Notes under the pieces: model-generated | The model's input: only the letters and a program-made list of their open reading frames with translations | What the model was told of the DNA's origin: nothing | Databases searched by the model: none | Shown: piece after piece, positions 35,374 to 43,186 of the stretch | How the letters are laid out: each line of letters opens with the position of its first letter | How positions within the stretch are numbered: the first letter of the stretch is position 1 | Source: Modestobacter altitudinis | GTDB taxonomy: Bacteria; Actinomycetota; Actinomycetes; Mycobacteriales; Geodermatophilaceae | NCBI RefSeq assembly: GCF_005930475.1 | Contig: NZ_SJEW01000029.1 | Span: 1 to 56,022 of the forward strand | Direction of reading: 5' to 3' | Length of the DNA stretch: 56,022 nucleotides | Made by a program: the position numbers and the translations under genes

Positions 35374-36810
35374 TCAGGCCGTGATCTCGCGGCCGTCCTC
35401 GCCCCACATCGTGTGGAACGCGCCCTCCTTGTCGGTGCGCAGGTAGGTGTGCGCGCCGAAGAGGTCGCGCAGCCCCTGGATGAGCGCGGCGGGCAGCCGC
35501 TCGGCCCGCAGCCCGTCGTAGTAGGCCAGCGCACTGGCGAAGCCGGGCACCGGGACGCCGTGCCGGGCTGCGCCGGCGACCACCTGGCGCCAGCCCTCCT
35601 GGCCCTCGCTCACCGCACCGCGGAAGTAGTCGTTGGTCAGCAGCGTGGTGACGTCGGGCTCGTCGGTGAAGACCTGGGCGATCCGGTCCAGGAACTTGGC
35701 CCGGATGATGCAGCCGCCGCGCCAGATCTTCGCCAGCGCGGCCCGGTCGATGTCCCAGCCGTACTGGTCGGCGCCCTGGGTGATCTGGTCGAACCCCTGC
35801 GCGTAGGCCACGACCTTCGAGGCGTAGAGCGCCTGGCGCACCGACTCGATGAACGCGTCGCGGTCGGACACCTGCTCGTCCCACTCGCGGCCCGGACCCG
35901 GCAGCACAGCCTGGGCGGCCCGGCGCTGCTCGCGGTGGCCGGACAGCGCCCGGGCGAAGACGGCCTCGGCGATGCCGCTGACCGGCACCCCCAGGTCGAG
36001 CGCGGACTGCACGGTCCAACGGCCGGTGCCCTTCTGCTCGGCCTCGTCCACCACCACGTCCACGAAGGGCTTGCCGGTCTCGGCGTCGGTGTGCCGGAGC
36101 ACCTGGGCGGTGATCTCTATCAGGTAGCTGTCCAGGTCGCCTTCGTTCCAGCTCGCGAAGACGTCACCGATCTCGGCGGGGGTGAGCTGCAGCCCCTGCC
36201 GCAGCAGGTCGTAGGCCTCGGCGATGAGCTGCATGTCGGCGTACTCGATGCCGTTGTGCACCATCTTCACGAAGTGCCCCGCGCCGCTGGCTCCGACGTG
36301 GGTGCAGCAGGGCTCGCCGTCGACGAAGGCAGAGATCGACTCGAGCAGCGGGCCGACCAGCGCGTAGGCCTCCTTCGACCCGCCCGGCATGATGCTCGGC
36401 CCGTTGAGCGCGCCCTCCTCGCCACCGCTGATCCCGGTGCCGACGAAGTGCAGGCCCTGCGCGGTGAGCGCCTCGGTCCGCCGGATGGTGTCGGTGTAGC
36501 GGGCGTTGCCGCCGTCCATCAGCACGTCGCCCTCCGCGAGGAGGGGAGCGATCTCGTCGATGACGGCGTCGGTGGCCGCGCCGGCCTGCACCATGATGAT
36601 GATCTTGCGCGGCCGCTGCAGCGCGGTGACGAACTCCTCCACCGTGCCGGTCGGCACGAAGTCGCCGTCGCTGCCGTGCTGGTCGACCAGGGCGTCGGTG
36701 CGCCCCCTGCTGCGGTTGTGCAGCACCACCTGGTGGCCGTGCCGGGCCAGGTTGCGGGAGAGGTTGGCGCCCATGACAGCGAGCCCGGTGACGCCGATCT
36801 GATCACTCAT
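35374..36810 (-). CDS. gnd: 6-phosphogluconate dehydrogenase (decarboxylating, long form)
   Basis: A 478-residue pentose-phosphate enzyme converting 6-phosphogluconate to ribulose 5-phosphate, CO2 and NADPH. The Rossmann motif is GLAVMGANLSRNLA with HNRSRGRT for the 2'-phosphate of NADP; the catalytic lysine is in GAGHFVKMVHNGIEYADMQ, and the C-terminal helical domain is full length (469-480 residues is usual for the long form). The ATG at 36810 has CAGGGT six bases upstream on the minus strand. The next gene upstream ends with a structured 3' element that separates it from this promoter. Confidence 0.95.
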   Translation of the reverse strand: MSDQIGVTGLAVMGANLSRNLARHGHQVVLHNRSRGRTDALVDQHGSDGDFVPTGTVEEFVTALQRPRKIIIMVQAGAATDAVIDEIAPLLAEGDVLMDGGNARYTDTIRRTEALTAQGLHFVGTGISGGEEGALNGPSIMPGGSKEAYALVGPLLESISAFVDGEPCCTHVGASGAGHFVKMVHNGIEYADMQLIAEAYDLLRQGLQLTPAEIGDVFASWNEGDLDSYLIEITAQVLRHTDAETGKPFVDVVVDEAEQKGTGRWTVQSALDLGVPVSGIAEAVFARALSGHREQRRAAQAVLPGPGREWDEQVSDRDAFIESVRQALYASKVVAYAQGFDQITQGADQYGWDIDRAALAKIWRGGCIIRAKFLDRIAQVFTDEPDVTTLLTNDYFRGAVSEGQEGWRQVVAGAARHGVPVPGFASALAYYDGLRAERLPAALIQGLRDLFGAHTYLRTDKEGAFHTMWGEDGREITA

Positions 36811-36852
36811 GCCCCGACCCTGCCCGATCAGGCCAGCCACTGCCAGGCCTCC

Positions 36853-36911
36853 GGCCCTTCTGCAGGGGCCCGCCGCGAGCTTGCGAGTGGTGGGGGGCAG
36901 GAGGGTCCTTC
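36853..36911 (-). repeat. Structured 3'-end element, copy 6
   Basis: On the minus strand it begins one base after the peroxiredoxin TGA (36913-36915) with GGAAGGACCCTCCTGC and ends GCAGAAGGGCC: nine positions with a single C-A mismatch plus the bulged A. The loop carries CTCGCAAGCTCGCGGC. It lies between the peroxiredoxin and gnd. Confidence 0.8.
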
Positions 36912-36912
36912 C

Positions 36913-37413
36913 TCAGGCGAGGCCGAGGTCCCGGCGGAGCTTGGCGACGTGCCCGGTGGCCTTGACGTTGTAGGCGGCCTTCTCCACGTGACCCTCGCCG
37001 TCGATGACGAAGGTCGAGCGGATCACCCCGACGACCTCCTTGCCGTACAGCTTCTTCGGGCCGTAGGCGCCGTAGGCGGTGAGCACCTGCTTGTCCTCGT
37101 CGGAGACCAGGGTGATGGACAGCTGCTCCTGCTCCCGGAAGCGGTGCAGCTTCTCCGGGGCGTCGGGGGAGATGCCGATGATCTCCAGCCCGGCCTCGGC
37201 GAGGTCGCCGGCCGCGGCGGTGAAGTCGACCGCCTGGGTGGTGCAGCCCGGGGTCAGCGCCGCCGGGTAGCAGTAGACGATGACCCGCCGGCCCAGGTGG
37301 TCGGCGAGGGACACCGGCGTGCCGTCGGCGTCGGGCAGGGTGAACGCCGGCGCGGGGTCGCCGGGGGCGAGGCGGACGGGCGCGGTGTTGATGCCGCTGT
37401 CGGTCTCGGTCAT
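36913..37413 (-). CDS. bcp: Thiol peroxidase of the BCP/PrxQ family, apparently 1-Cys
   Basis: A 166-residue peroxiredoxin that reduces hydrogen peroxide and alkyl hydroperoxides. The peroxidatic Cys sits in AALTPGCTTQAV. The resolving Cys that most BCP proteins carry five residues later is absent (Val-Asp here), and there is no other Cys, so it should work as a 1-Cys enzyme using an external thiol. Other BCP features, RVIVYCYPA upstream and RSTFVIDGEGHV later, are normal; note that the Cys in VYCYPA is a third-strand residue. ATG at 37413 is chosen over 37422 because GACGAT lies seven bases upstream on the minus strand. Confidence 0.9.
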   Translation of the reverse strand: MTETDSGINTAPVRLAPGDPAPAFTLPDADGTPVSLADHLGRRVIVYCYPAALTPGCTTQAVDFTAAAGDLAEAGLEIIGISPDAPEKLHRFREQEQLSITLVSDEDKQVLTAYGAYGPKKLYGKEVVGVIRSTFVIDGEGHVEKAAYNVKATGHVAKLRRDLGLA

Positions 37414-37432
37414 GGCCCGCATCGTCCTACAC

Positions 37433-37456
37433 CCGGGGAACGGTTCCCCACCCGGG
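37433..37456 (-). terminator. Short hairpin after the YjbQ-type gene
   Basis: CCGGGGAACGGTTCCCC with a flanking CCCGGG: GGGGAAC/GTTCCCC arms around one base. It lies just after the minus-strand stop at 37462 and directly before the -10 of the peroxiredoxin. Weak terminator candidate. Confidence 0.4.
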
Positions 37457-37461
37457 CGGTG

Positions 37462-37866
37462 TCACCCGCGCAGGAAGGTGAACCGCACGTGCCGTGACGG
37501 GTTGTCGATGTTGGTGTCGACGAAGCAGATCCGCTGCCAGGTGCCCAAGGTGAGCCGCCCCTCCAGCACCGGCACGCTGGCGTGCGGCGGGACGAACGCC
37601 GGCAGCACGTGGTCGCGCCCGTGGCCGGCCGCCCCGTGCCGATGCCGCCACCGGTCGTCGCGGGGGAGCAGCACGTCGAGCTGGGCGAGCAGGTCGTCGT
37701 CGCTGCCCGCGCCGGTCTCGATGACCGCGATGCCGGCGGTCGCGTGCGGCACGAACACCTGGAACAGGCCGTCGCCCTCCCCGCGGACGAACTCCGCGCA
37801 CTCGTCGGTCAGGTCGACGATCGAGGGCACTCCTCCGGTGCGGACCGCACGCAGCTCCGAACGCAT
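37462..37866 (-). CDS. YjbQ/UPF0047 family protein
   Basis: A 134-residue beta-rich protein of the secondary thiamine-phosphate-synthase enzyme (YjbQ) family. The typical metal-site residues are in [37 protein letters not shown] and the closing [20 protein letters not shown]. The family has weak thiamine-phosphate synthase activity in some members; its main role is unclear. ATG at 37866 is used because GAGGCT lies six bases upstream. It is divergent from rph across 38 bases. Confidence 0.85.
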   Translation of the reverse strand: MRSELRAVRTGGVPSIVDLTDECAEFVRGEGDGLFQVFVPHATAGIAVIETGAGSDDDLLAQLDVLLPRDDRWRHRHGAAGHGRDHVLPAFVPPHASVPVLEGRLTLGTWQRICFVDTNIDNPSRHVRFTFLRG

Positions 37867-37890
37867 GGGGAGAGCCTCGCAGAGCCGCAC

Positions 37891-37896
37891 TACCCT
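37891..37896 (+). promoter_or_regulatory. -10 hexamer TACCCT, leaderless rph start
   Basis: TACCCT ends eight bases before the GTG of rph. It is within the 38-base gap between divergent rph and the YjbQ-type gene, whose own -10 overlaps this region on the other strand. Confidence 0.5.
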
Positions 37897-37904
37897 CGGT
37901 CCAC

Positions 37905-38627
37905 GTGACCCGCCCCGACGGCCGCGCGGCCGACCAGCTCCGCCCGGTGACCATCACCCGCAACTGGCTCGACCACGCCGAGGGCTCGGTGCTCGTCGAG
38001 TTCGGCCGCACCCGGGTGCTGGTCGCGGCCAGCGTCACCGAGGGCGTGCCGCGCTGGCGCCGCGGCTCGGGGCTGGGCTGGGTCACCGCCGAGTACTCGA
38101 TGCTCCCGCGGGCCACCCACACCCGCAGCGACCGCGAGTCGGTCAAGGGCAAGATCGGCGGCCGCACCCACGAGATCAGCCGGCTCATCGGCCGCTCGCT
38201 GCGCGCCTCGATCGACCTGGCCGCGCTGGGGGAGAACAGCATCGCCCTGGACTGCGACGTGCTGCAGGCTGACGGCGGTACCCGGACCGCCGCCATCACC
38301 GGCGCCTACGTCGCCCTGGCCGACGCGGTCAGCTGGCTCGAGGGCCGCGGGAAGCTCGCCAAGCCCGCCGCGATCGCCCAGTCGGTCGCCGCGGTCAGCG
38401 TGGGGGTCGTCGACGGTGAGCCCCGGCTGGACCTCGCCTACGAGGAGGACGTGAAGGCCGGCACCGACATGAACGTCGTCTGCACCGGTGCCGGGGACTT
38501 CGTCGAGGTGCAGGGGACGGCGGAGGGTGCCGTCTTCGACCGGGCGACCCTCGACCAGCTCCTCGACCTCGCCGTCACCGGCTGCGCCGAGCTGACCCGG
38601 GCTCAGCAGCAAGCGCTGTCGGCATGA
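37905..38627 (+). CDS. rph: Ribonuclease PH
   Basis: A 240-residue phosphorolytic 3'-to-5' exoribonuclease that trims tRNA 3' ends. Family landmarks: [52 protein letters not shown] and [20 protein letters not shown], the last being the phosphate site. The GTG start has a leaderless -10. Its TGA overlaps the ATG of rdgB (ATGA), as in nearly all actinobacteria. Confidence 0.96.
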   Translation: MTRPDGRAADQLRPVTITRNWLDHAEGSVLVEFGRTRVLVAASVTEGVPRWRRGSGLGWVTAEYSMLPRATHTRSDRESVKGKIGGRTHEISRLIGRSLRASIDLAALGENSIALDCDVLQADGGTRTAAITGAYVALADAVSWLEGRGKLAKPAAIAQSVAAVSVGVVDGEPRLDLAYEEDVKAGTDMNVVCTGAGDFVEVQGTAEGAVFDRATLDQLLDLAVTGCAELTRAQQQALSA

Positions 38628-39232
38628 CCCGGCTGCTGCTGGCCACCCGCAACGCCGGCAAGCTCGCCGAGCTCCAGCGGCTGCTGGCCAGCGCCGTCCC
38701 GGGCGTCGAGGTGATCGGCCTGCGCGACGTGGCCGAGTACCCCGAGGCGCCCGAGACCGGCGCGACCTTCGAGGAGAACGCGCTGCTCAAGGCGCGCGAG
38801 GCGGTGCGGTACACCGGCCTGCCGGCGGTCGCCGACGACTCCGGCCTGGCCGTCGACGCGCTGAACGGCATGCCCGGGATCTTCTCGGCGCGCTGGTCGG
38901 GCCGGCACGGGGACGACGGCGCGAACACCGCGCTGCTGCTCGGCCAGCTCGGCGACGTCCCGGACGAGCGCCGGGGTGGCGCGTTCGTCTGCGCCGCGGC
39001 CCTGGTGACGCCCGAGGGGGCCGAGCACGTGCTGCGGGCGGAGTGGCGCGGCGCCGTGCTGCGGGAGGCGCGGGGCACCCACGGCTTCGGCTACGACCCG
39101 GTGTTCCTGCCCGCCGGCTCGGCGCGCACCGCGGCGGAGCTGGAGCCCGCCGAGAAGGACGCGGTCAGCCACCGGGGACAGGCGTTCACCGCGCTGCTGC
39201 CGGTGGTCGCCGAGGTGCTGGACCGCAGCTGA
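38624..39232 (+). CDS. rdgB: XTP/dITP diphosphatase (Ham1/RdgB)
   Basis: A 202-residue house-cleaning nucleotide pyrophosphatase that removes inosine and xanthosine triphosphates. It starts [14 protein letters not shown]; substrate and metal residues lie in [36 protein letters not shown] and HGFGYDPVF, ending SHRGQAF. It is translationally coupled with rph upstream and with a small hypothetical gene downstream (TGATG). Confidence 0.96.
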   Translation: MTRLLLATRNAGKLAELQRLLASAVPGVEVIGLRDVAEYPEAPETGATFEENALLKAREAVRYTGLPAVADDSGLAVDALNGMPGIFSARWSGRHGDDGANTALLLGQLGDVPDERRGGAFVCAAALVTPEGAEHVLRAEWRGAVLREARGTHGFGYDPVFLPAGSARTAAELEPAEKDAVSHRGQAFTALLPVVAEVLDRS

Positions 39233-39495
39233 TGGCCGACCTGGAGGCGTTGCGCCGGTTCGGCCTCGTCCTGGAGATGGCCGAGGCGGCCGGGGACGGC
39301 GACTGGCGCGCGTGGACGACCGTGTTCGCCGGCCTGGACCAGGACACCCGCGCCGACGTCGTCCGGCACGCGTCCCTGGTGATCGCCATGCTGTGCGAGC
39401 GCGAGGCGGAGCGGCGGGGGATCACCCGGGACCAGTTCATGGCGCAGTTCCGCGCCGAGGCGATGCAGGGCTGGGCGGACGACGACCTGGACTGA
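39232..39495 (+). CDS. Small hypothetical protein after rdgB
   Basis: An 87-residue acidic helical protein. It reads ADLEALRRFGLVLEMAEAAG, then a Trp-containing loop (DWRAWTTVFAGLD), and ends with MQGWADDDLD. No family is recognised. The ATG overlaps the rdgB TGA by one base, implying translational coupling to the rph-rdgB operon. Codon use (GC at third positions) is normal for the genome, which supports it as coding. Confidence 0.7.
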   Translation: MADLEALRRFGLVLEMAEAAGDGDWRAWTTVFAGLDQDTRADVVRHASLVIAMLCEREAERRGITRDQFMAQFRAEAMQGWADDDLD

Positions 39496-39538
39496 GCTGG
39501 GCGCGCGACCGGCCGCCGGGCCCGGCACAGTGGACCGG

Positions 39539-40459
39539 GTGCAGGTCTTCGTGGACGACGTCCGGGCGCTGTGGTTCGACGACGGCTCGCCGGTGACCGC
39601 GGCGTCGGCCCTCGCACCGCTGGGCGCGGGCTGGCTCATCGCGCAGGACGACGCGACCTCGGCCGCCTGGCAGCACGCCGGCCGGGTCGACCCGCTGCGG
39701 CTGCTGCCCGCCGTCGAGGGGCACGACCGGTTCACCGAGGCGGCCGGGACCAAGCCCCTGAAGCCGGACCTCGAGGTCGCGTGCCCGGCGGAGGTGGACG
39801 GGCTCCCGGCCGTCCTGCTGCTGGGCTCCGGCTCCACCGGGCGGCGCATGCGCGGGGTGCTCGTCCGCCTCGTCGACGGCCGGCCGGTGGTCTCCGCTGC
39901 CGACCTGGACCCGCTCTACGCCCGGGTCGCCGCGCGGCTGGGCGTCCCTCTCGACCAGCTGAACCTGGAGGGGGCCGGCCGGTCCGGGGCGACGCTGCGC
40001 TGGTTCCAGCGCGGCAACCTGGCCGCCGGGCTGCCCTCGGCCAGCATCGACGTGGCCGTCGCGGACCTGGTCGAGGTCGTTCTCGGCCGGGCCGACCCGG
40101 ACGCGGTGGCCGTGGCGGCCCCGCGGACGTACGACCTCGGGGAGGTCGGTGGCGTCGGCCTGGCCGTCACCGACGCCGTCGCGCTGCCCGACGGGCGGCT
40201 GCTGCTCAGCGCCGCTGCCGAGGACACCCCCAACGCCGTCGACGACGGTCCGGTGGTCGGCACCGCGCTGGTGCTGGTCGACGGCGACGCGGTCGTGGCC
40301 GTCGCCGCGATCCCGGAGGTGCACGGCCGGGTGCAGAAGGTCGAGGGCCTGGCGCTGCGCGGTGCCCGCGACGGCGCGGTGCACCTGCTGGGGGTCGTGG
40401 ACGCCGACGACCCCGAGGCGCCGTCGGTCCAGCTGGACCTGCGGGTCGACCTCGGCTGA
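39539..40459 (+). CDS. Conserved hypothetical protein (beta-propeller-like)
   Basis: A 306-residue soluble protein without signal peptide. I recognise it as a conserved actinobacterial hypothetical (it resembles DUF6910/DUF6929-type families), made of repeated beta strands with DGRLLLSAAAED and KVEGLALRG segments that suggest a short propeller. Function unknown. GTG at 39539 is preferred over 39530 because CACAGT (39526-39531) lies seven bases before it. It converges on the methyltransferase with only two bases between the stops; the shared CTGAGCTCAG palindrome contains both. Confidence 0.68.
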   Translation: MQVFVDDVRALWFDDGSPVTAASALAPLGAGWLIAQDDATSAAWQHAGRVDPLRLLPAVEGHDRFTEAAGTKPLKPDLEVACPAEVDGLPAVLLLGSGSTGRRMRGVLVRLVDGRPVVSAADLDPLYARVAARLGVPLDQLNLEGAGRSGATLRWFQRGNLAAGLPSASIDVAVADLVEVVLGRADPDAVAVAAPRTYDLGEVGGVGLAVTDAVALPDGRLLLSAAAEDTPNAVDDGPVVGTALVLVDGDAVVAVAAIPEVHGRVQKVEGLALRGARDGAVHLLGVVDADDPEAPSVQLDLRVDLG

Positions 40460-40461
40460 GC

Positions 40462-41073
40462 TCAGGCGGTCGCCCGGCCCGCGGACAGGAAGCCGGTGGA
40501 CCGCGGTGCGCCCGGCAGGTACCAGCTGGTCAGCTCGGTCACCGTCAGCGGGGAGACGGCGAGCAGCCCGGCGACGTCGACGTCCAGCTCGCACCCGGAC
40601 AGCGCGCGGCTGAGCGGGTTGGCTCGCCGCTGCCACCGGACGACCTGCGGGTCCGGGGCCAGCCCGTGCTCGACGAAGTGCAGGCGGCCGCCGGGGCGGA
40701 GGACGCGGGCCACCTCGGCCAGCGCCCGACGGCGGTCGGGGACGCTGCACAGCACCCAGGTGCACAGTGCCGCGTCGAACCGGTGGTCGGGGAAGGGCAA
40801 CGCCTGGGCGTCGTCGCCGGCGACCTCGACGCGGACCGGCGAGGCGTCCCGGCGGGGAGCGGAGAGCCGCACCGCGGTGGCCGACGGCTCGACCGCCCAC
40901 ACGCCGGTGACCGCCGGCGGCAGGTGGGGGAGGTTGAGCCCCGAGCCGAACCCGATCTCCAGCACGTCCCCGGACAGCCCGGCGCAGACGCGTTCCCGCA
41001 CGTCGGACGTGGCCGTGTCGGCGAGGAGCCGGTCGTGCAGCCGCGGCCGGAGGTGCCGGCTGTAGACGCCCAT
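40462..41073 (-). CDS. Class I SAM-dependent methyltransferase
   Basis: A 203-residue small-molecule or lipid methyltransferase. Motif I is VLEIGFGSGLNLPHL, motif II AQALPFPDHRFDAALC and the later LRPGGRLHFVEHGLAPDP resembles the phospholipid N-methyltransferase and UbiE-like groups. ATG at 41073 (MGVYSRHLRPRLHD) matches where homologues usually begin. A longer open frame upstream runs through the tRNA gene and is not coding. The substrate is unknown. Confidence 0.83.
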   Translation of the reverse strand: MGVYSRHLRPRLHDRLLADTATSDVRERVCAGLSGDVLEIGFGSGLNLPHLPPAVTGVWAVEPSATAVRLSAPRRDASPVRVEVAGDDAQALPFPDHRFDAALCTWVLCSVPDRRRALAEVARVLRPGGRLHFVEHGLAPDPQVVRWQRRANPLSRALSGCELDVDVAGLLAVSPLTVTELTSWYLPGAPRSTGFLSAGRATA

Positions 41074-41120
41074 GCGGACGCAGGGTCCTCCGGGACGCCC
41101 GGGGCGGGCAAGACCTCGCG

Positions 41121-41201
41121 TGCGGGAGAGGGGAGTCGAACCCCTACGCCCGAAGGCACCAGATCCTAAGTCTGGCGTGGCTGCCGTTACACCACTCCCG
41201 C
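41121..41201 (-). tRNA. tRNA-Leu (anticodon UAG)
   Basis: On the minus strand the gene reads GCGGGAGTGGTGTAACGGCA and ends TCTCCCGCA. Acceptor arms GCGGGAG and CTCCCGC pair fully; the anticodon stem CCAGA/TCTGG encloses the loop CTTAGGA, giving anticodon UAG; the long variable arm (TGCC TTCG GGCG) marks a class II tRNA; the T arm is GGGGTTCGACTCCCC. CCA is not encoded. No integrase or attachment-site repeat is next to it. Confidence 0.97.
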
Positions 41202-41263
41202 GTGGCCGGGAGTCTAGGAGGCGGGCGCGGGAAACCGGTTGACCGTCCGCGCAGCCTCGAGGT

Positions 41264-41776
41264 GTGCGCCTGACCGTCCGGCGGCTGGCCGACCGCCGTC
41301 CCGTCGAGACGTCGGTCGAGCGGGACGACGGCGTGGTGTTCGAGATGCGCGGGGCCGGCGGCGGCGCCGACCTGCCGCACGACCTGGTCCACGCGCTCGT
41401 CGAGACCGAGCTGCGGGTGACCGACGGCATCTGGGGCTGCGTCGCCGACGGCGTGGTCTGGAACAGCATGCGGCACGTGTCCGGCCGTCAGCCGCCGCAC
41501 GCGGGGGAGCGGTCCGCCGCGCTCAAGCGGGAACGGGCGGCACGGGTCCAGCACGCGGAGGGGCTGGCGGACGTCGTCGCCCGGCTGGCCCGCGGCGCCG
41601 AGGTGCTCCCCGCGGAGATCGGGGCCACGGGTCACCGGCCCGATCAGCTCACCGCCGCGGCCGCGGCGCTGCGGGAGGCGCAGCGAGCGTGGGCCGCGTT
41701 GCGACCGGGGGAGGTCCAGGTGGTCGAGTGGCCGGCGGCCGGCTGCGGACGGCGGTCCCCGCGGCGGGGCGGCTGA
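41264..41776 (+). CDS. Conserved hypothetical protein
   Basis: A 170-residue soluble protein not assigned to a family. The first half is beta-rich (RLTVRRLADRRPVETSVERD, then DGIWGCVADGVVWNSM) and the second half is an Ala/Arg-rich helical region with HRPDQLTAAAAALREAQRAW. GTG at 41264 is chosen because CAGCCT precedes it by six bases, the leaderless pattern common here. It lies between the tRNA and the DUF3618 gene. Function unknown. Confidence 0.6.
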   Translation: MRLTVRRLADRRPVETSVERDDGVVFEMRGAGGGADLPHDLVHALVETELRVTDGIWGCVADGVVWNSMRHVSGRQPPHAGERSAALKRERAARVQHAEGLADVVARLARGAEVLPAEIGATGHRPDQLTAAAAALREAQRAWAALRPGEVQVVEWPAAGCGRRSPRRGG

Positions 41777-41867
41777 GCACGCCGAGGAGGCGCCCCGGTG
41801 CACCCCATCGGGTGCTCGTGGACCGCTGACCGGGCCGCTCGGCACACGATCTGGCAGGCTGTCGCGC

Positions 41868-42101
41868 GTGCCGCGCAGCCCTGAGCAGATCCAGAACGAG
41901 ATCGACGCCGCCCGCGAGTCGCTGGCGGCCACCTTGGACGAGCTGGCGTTCCGAACCAGCCCCAAGCGCCTGAGCGACCAGGCCAAGGAGAAGGCGCAGG
42001 CGTTCCTGCAGAGCCCGCCCGGCATGGCGATCATGGGCGCGGTCGGCCTGACCGTCACCTTCGTCGTCACCCGGAAGATCGTCCGGCGCGTCCGCCGCTG
42101 A
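41868..42101 (+). CDS. DUF3618 membrane-associated protein
   Basis: A 77-residue protein. The N-terminal amphipathic helix [20 protein letters not shown], the [11 protein letters not shown] stretch and a C-terminal transmembrane helix ([19 protein letters not shown]) ending in a basic tail are typical of DUF3618, found in actinobacteria often near membrane-stress genes. Function unknown. GTG at 41868 has CAGGCT seven bases upstream. Confidence 0.88.
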   Translation: MPRSPEQIQNEIDAARESLAATLDELAFRTSPKRLSDQAKEKAQAFLQSPPGMAIMGAVGLTVTFVVTRKIVRRVRR

Positions 42102-42133
42102 CCCGAGCGCTCTCGGTGGCGCACGATCGGGGA

Positions 42134-42631
42134 GTGCGCCACCCACAGCCCGACCCGACCGGCCCCGGTCAGGAGTCCGTCTGGGACTACCCGCGCCCGC
42201 CGTCGGCCGAGGTGACCCGGCGGCGGATCGAGGTCGTCCTCGGCGGCCGCGTCGTCGCCACCACCGACCGCGCCGTCCGCGTCTGCGAGACCAGCCACCC
42301 CCCGGTGTTCTACGTGCCCCGGGACGACGTCGCCCCCGGCGTCCTCGAGCGCGCCGCGGGCTCGTCGTGGTGCGAGTTCAAGGGGACCGCGACCTACTGG
42401 GACGCCGTCGTCGACGGCGTCCGGCACTCCTCGGTCGCCTGGTCCTACGAGCAGCCCACCGCCGGTTACGAGCAGCTGCGCGGCGCGCTGGCGTTCTACC
42501 CCAGCCGGGTCGACGGGGCGAGCGTCGACGGGGAGCCCGTGCGCGCCCAGGCCGGCGACTTCTACGGCGGCTGGATCACCGCCGAGGTGGTCGGCCCGTT
42601 CAAGGGGGAGCCCGGCACCCGCGGCTGGTGA
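42134..42631 (+). CDS. DUF427 domain protein
   Basis: A 165-residue beta-barrel-like protein. Family landmarks are [45 protein letters not shown] and [21 protein letters not shown]427 proteins are widespread; no function is firmly established. GTG at 42134 is preferred because CACGAT (42122-42127) lies six bases before it; GTG at 42116 is the alternative. The stop lies three bases before the copper operator of csoR. Confidence 0.87.
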   Translation: MRHPQPDPTGPGQESVWDYPRPPSAEVTRRRIEVVLGGRVVATTDRAVRVCETSHPPVFYVPRDDVAPGVLERAAGSSWCEFKGTATYWDAVVDGVRHSSVAWSYEQPTAGYEQLRGALAFYPSRVDGASVDGEPVRAQAGDFYGGWITAEVVGPFKGEPGTRGW

Positions 42632-42633
42632 TA

Positions 42634-42654
42634 GGTACCCCTGGGGGGTACCCT
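42634..42654 (+). promoter_or_regulatory. CsoR operator overlapping a leaderless promoter
   Basis: GGTACCCC (42634-42641) and GGGGTACC (42645-42652) are perfect arms around three bases, matching the GTACCC...GGGTAC form of copper-responsive CsoR sites. TACCCT (42649-42654), seven bases before the csoR ATG, is a -10 hexamer that lies inside the operator, so bound CsoR would block RNA polymerase directly. Confidence 0.75.
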
Positions 42655-42661
42655 TGCAGGC

Positions 42662-42955
42662 ATGACCGGCTACGCCGACAACAAGGAGCAGGTCCTCGCC
42701 CGCCTCAAGCGCGTCGAGGGCCAGGTCCGGGGCATCGCGCGGATGGTGGAGGAGGACACCTACTGCATCGACGTCCTCACCCAGGTCTCCGCGGCGACCA
42801 AGGCCCTGCAGGCGGTCGCCCTCGGCCTGCTCGACGACCACCTCGGGCACTGCGTCCGGGACGCGGTGACCAGCAGCGCCGACGACGACGGCGCGGCCGC
42901 CGAGGCGAAGATCGCCGAGGCCTCGGCCGCCATCGCCCGGCTCGTCCGGTCCTGA
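42662..42955 (+). CDS. csoR: Copper-sensing transcriptional repressor CsoR
   Basis: A 97-residue all-helical metal sensor. The Cu(I) ligands of the family are in place: C35 ([12 protein letters not shown]), H60 and C64 ([12 protein letters not shown], His-x3-Cys). The N-terminal [19 protein letters not shown] is the DNA-contact helix signature. When copper binds, repression of the operon should end. It heads csoR-copZ-copA and has an overlapping operator and leaderless promoter. The gap to copZ is 24 bases with GAAGAGGAG as a ribosome site. Confidence 0.95.
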   Translation: MTGYADNKEQVLARLKRVEGQVRGIARMVEEDTYCIDVLTQVSAATKALQAVALGLLDDHLGHCVRDAVTSSADDDGAAAEAKIAEASAAIARLVRS

Positions 42956-42979
42956 ACCCCACCGAAGAGGAGCACCCCC

Positions 42980-43186
42980 GTGTCCACCCTGGACTTCACC
43001 GTCAGCGGCATGACCTGCCAGCACTGCGTCGCCTCCGTGACCGAGGAGGTCACCGAGCTCCCCGGCGTCAGCGGGGTCGACGTCGACCTGGCCACCGGAC
43101 GCCTCCAGGTGGTGGGCGACGTGACCGCCGAGCAGGTGCAGGCGGCCGTCGCCGAGGCCGGCAGCTACACCGCCCAGCCCGCGTGA
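42980..43186 (+). CDS. copZ: Copper chaperone (heavy-metal-associated domain)
   Basis: A 68-residue ferredoxin-like metal-binding protein with the Cu(I) site MTCQHC near residues 11-16. Expected to shuttle Cu(I) in the cytosol to the ATPase and the sensor. The GTG follows GAAGAGGAG. Its TGA overlaps the GTG of copA, so copper chaperone and pump are translated together. Confidence 0.93.
   Translation: MSTLDFTVSGMTCQHCVASVTEEVTELPGVSGVDVDLATGRLQVVGDVTAEQVQAAVAEAGSYTAQPA

Noticed and set aside
28131-37904. Interrupting block as a recent genomic island or defence system
   Set aside because: Composition is like the rest, it contains core genes such as gnd, and no mobility or defence gene was recognised.
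41121-41201. tRNA-Leu as an integration site for a mobile island
   Set aside because: No integrase gene or direct repeat of the tRNA 3' end was found in the window.
40462-41469. Long N-terminal extension of the methyltransferase
   Set aside because: It would run through the tRNA-Leu gene; the start at 41073 fits the family.
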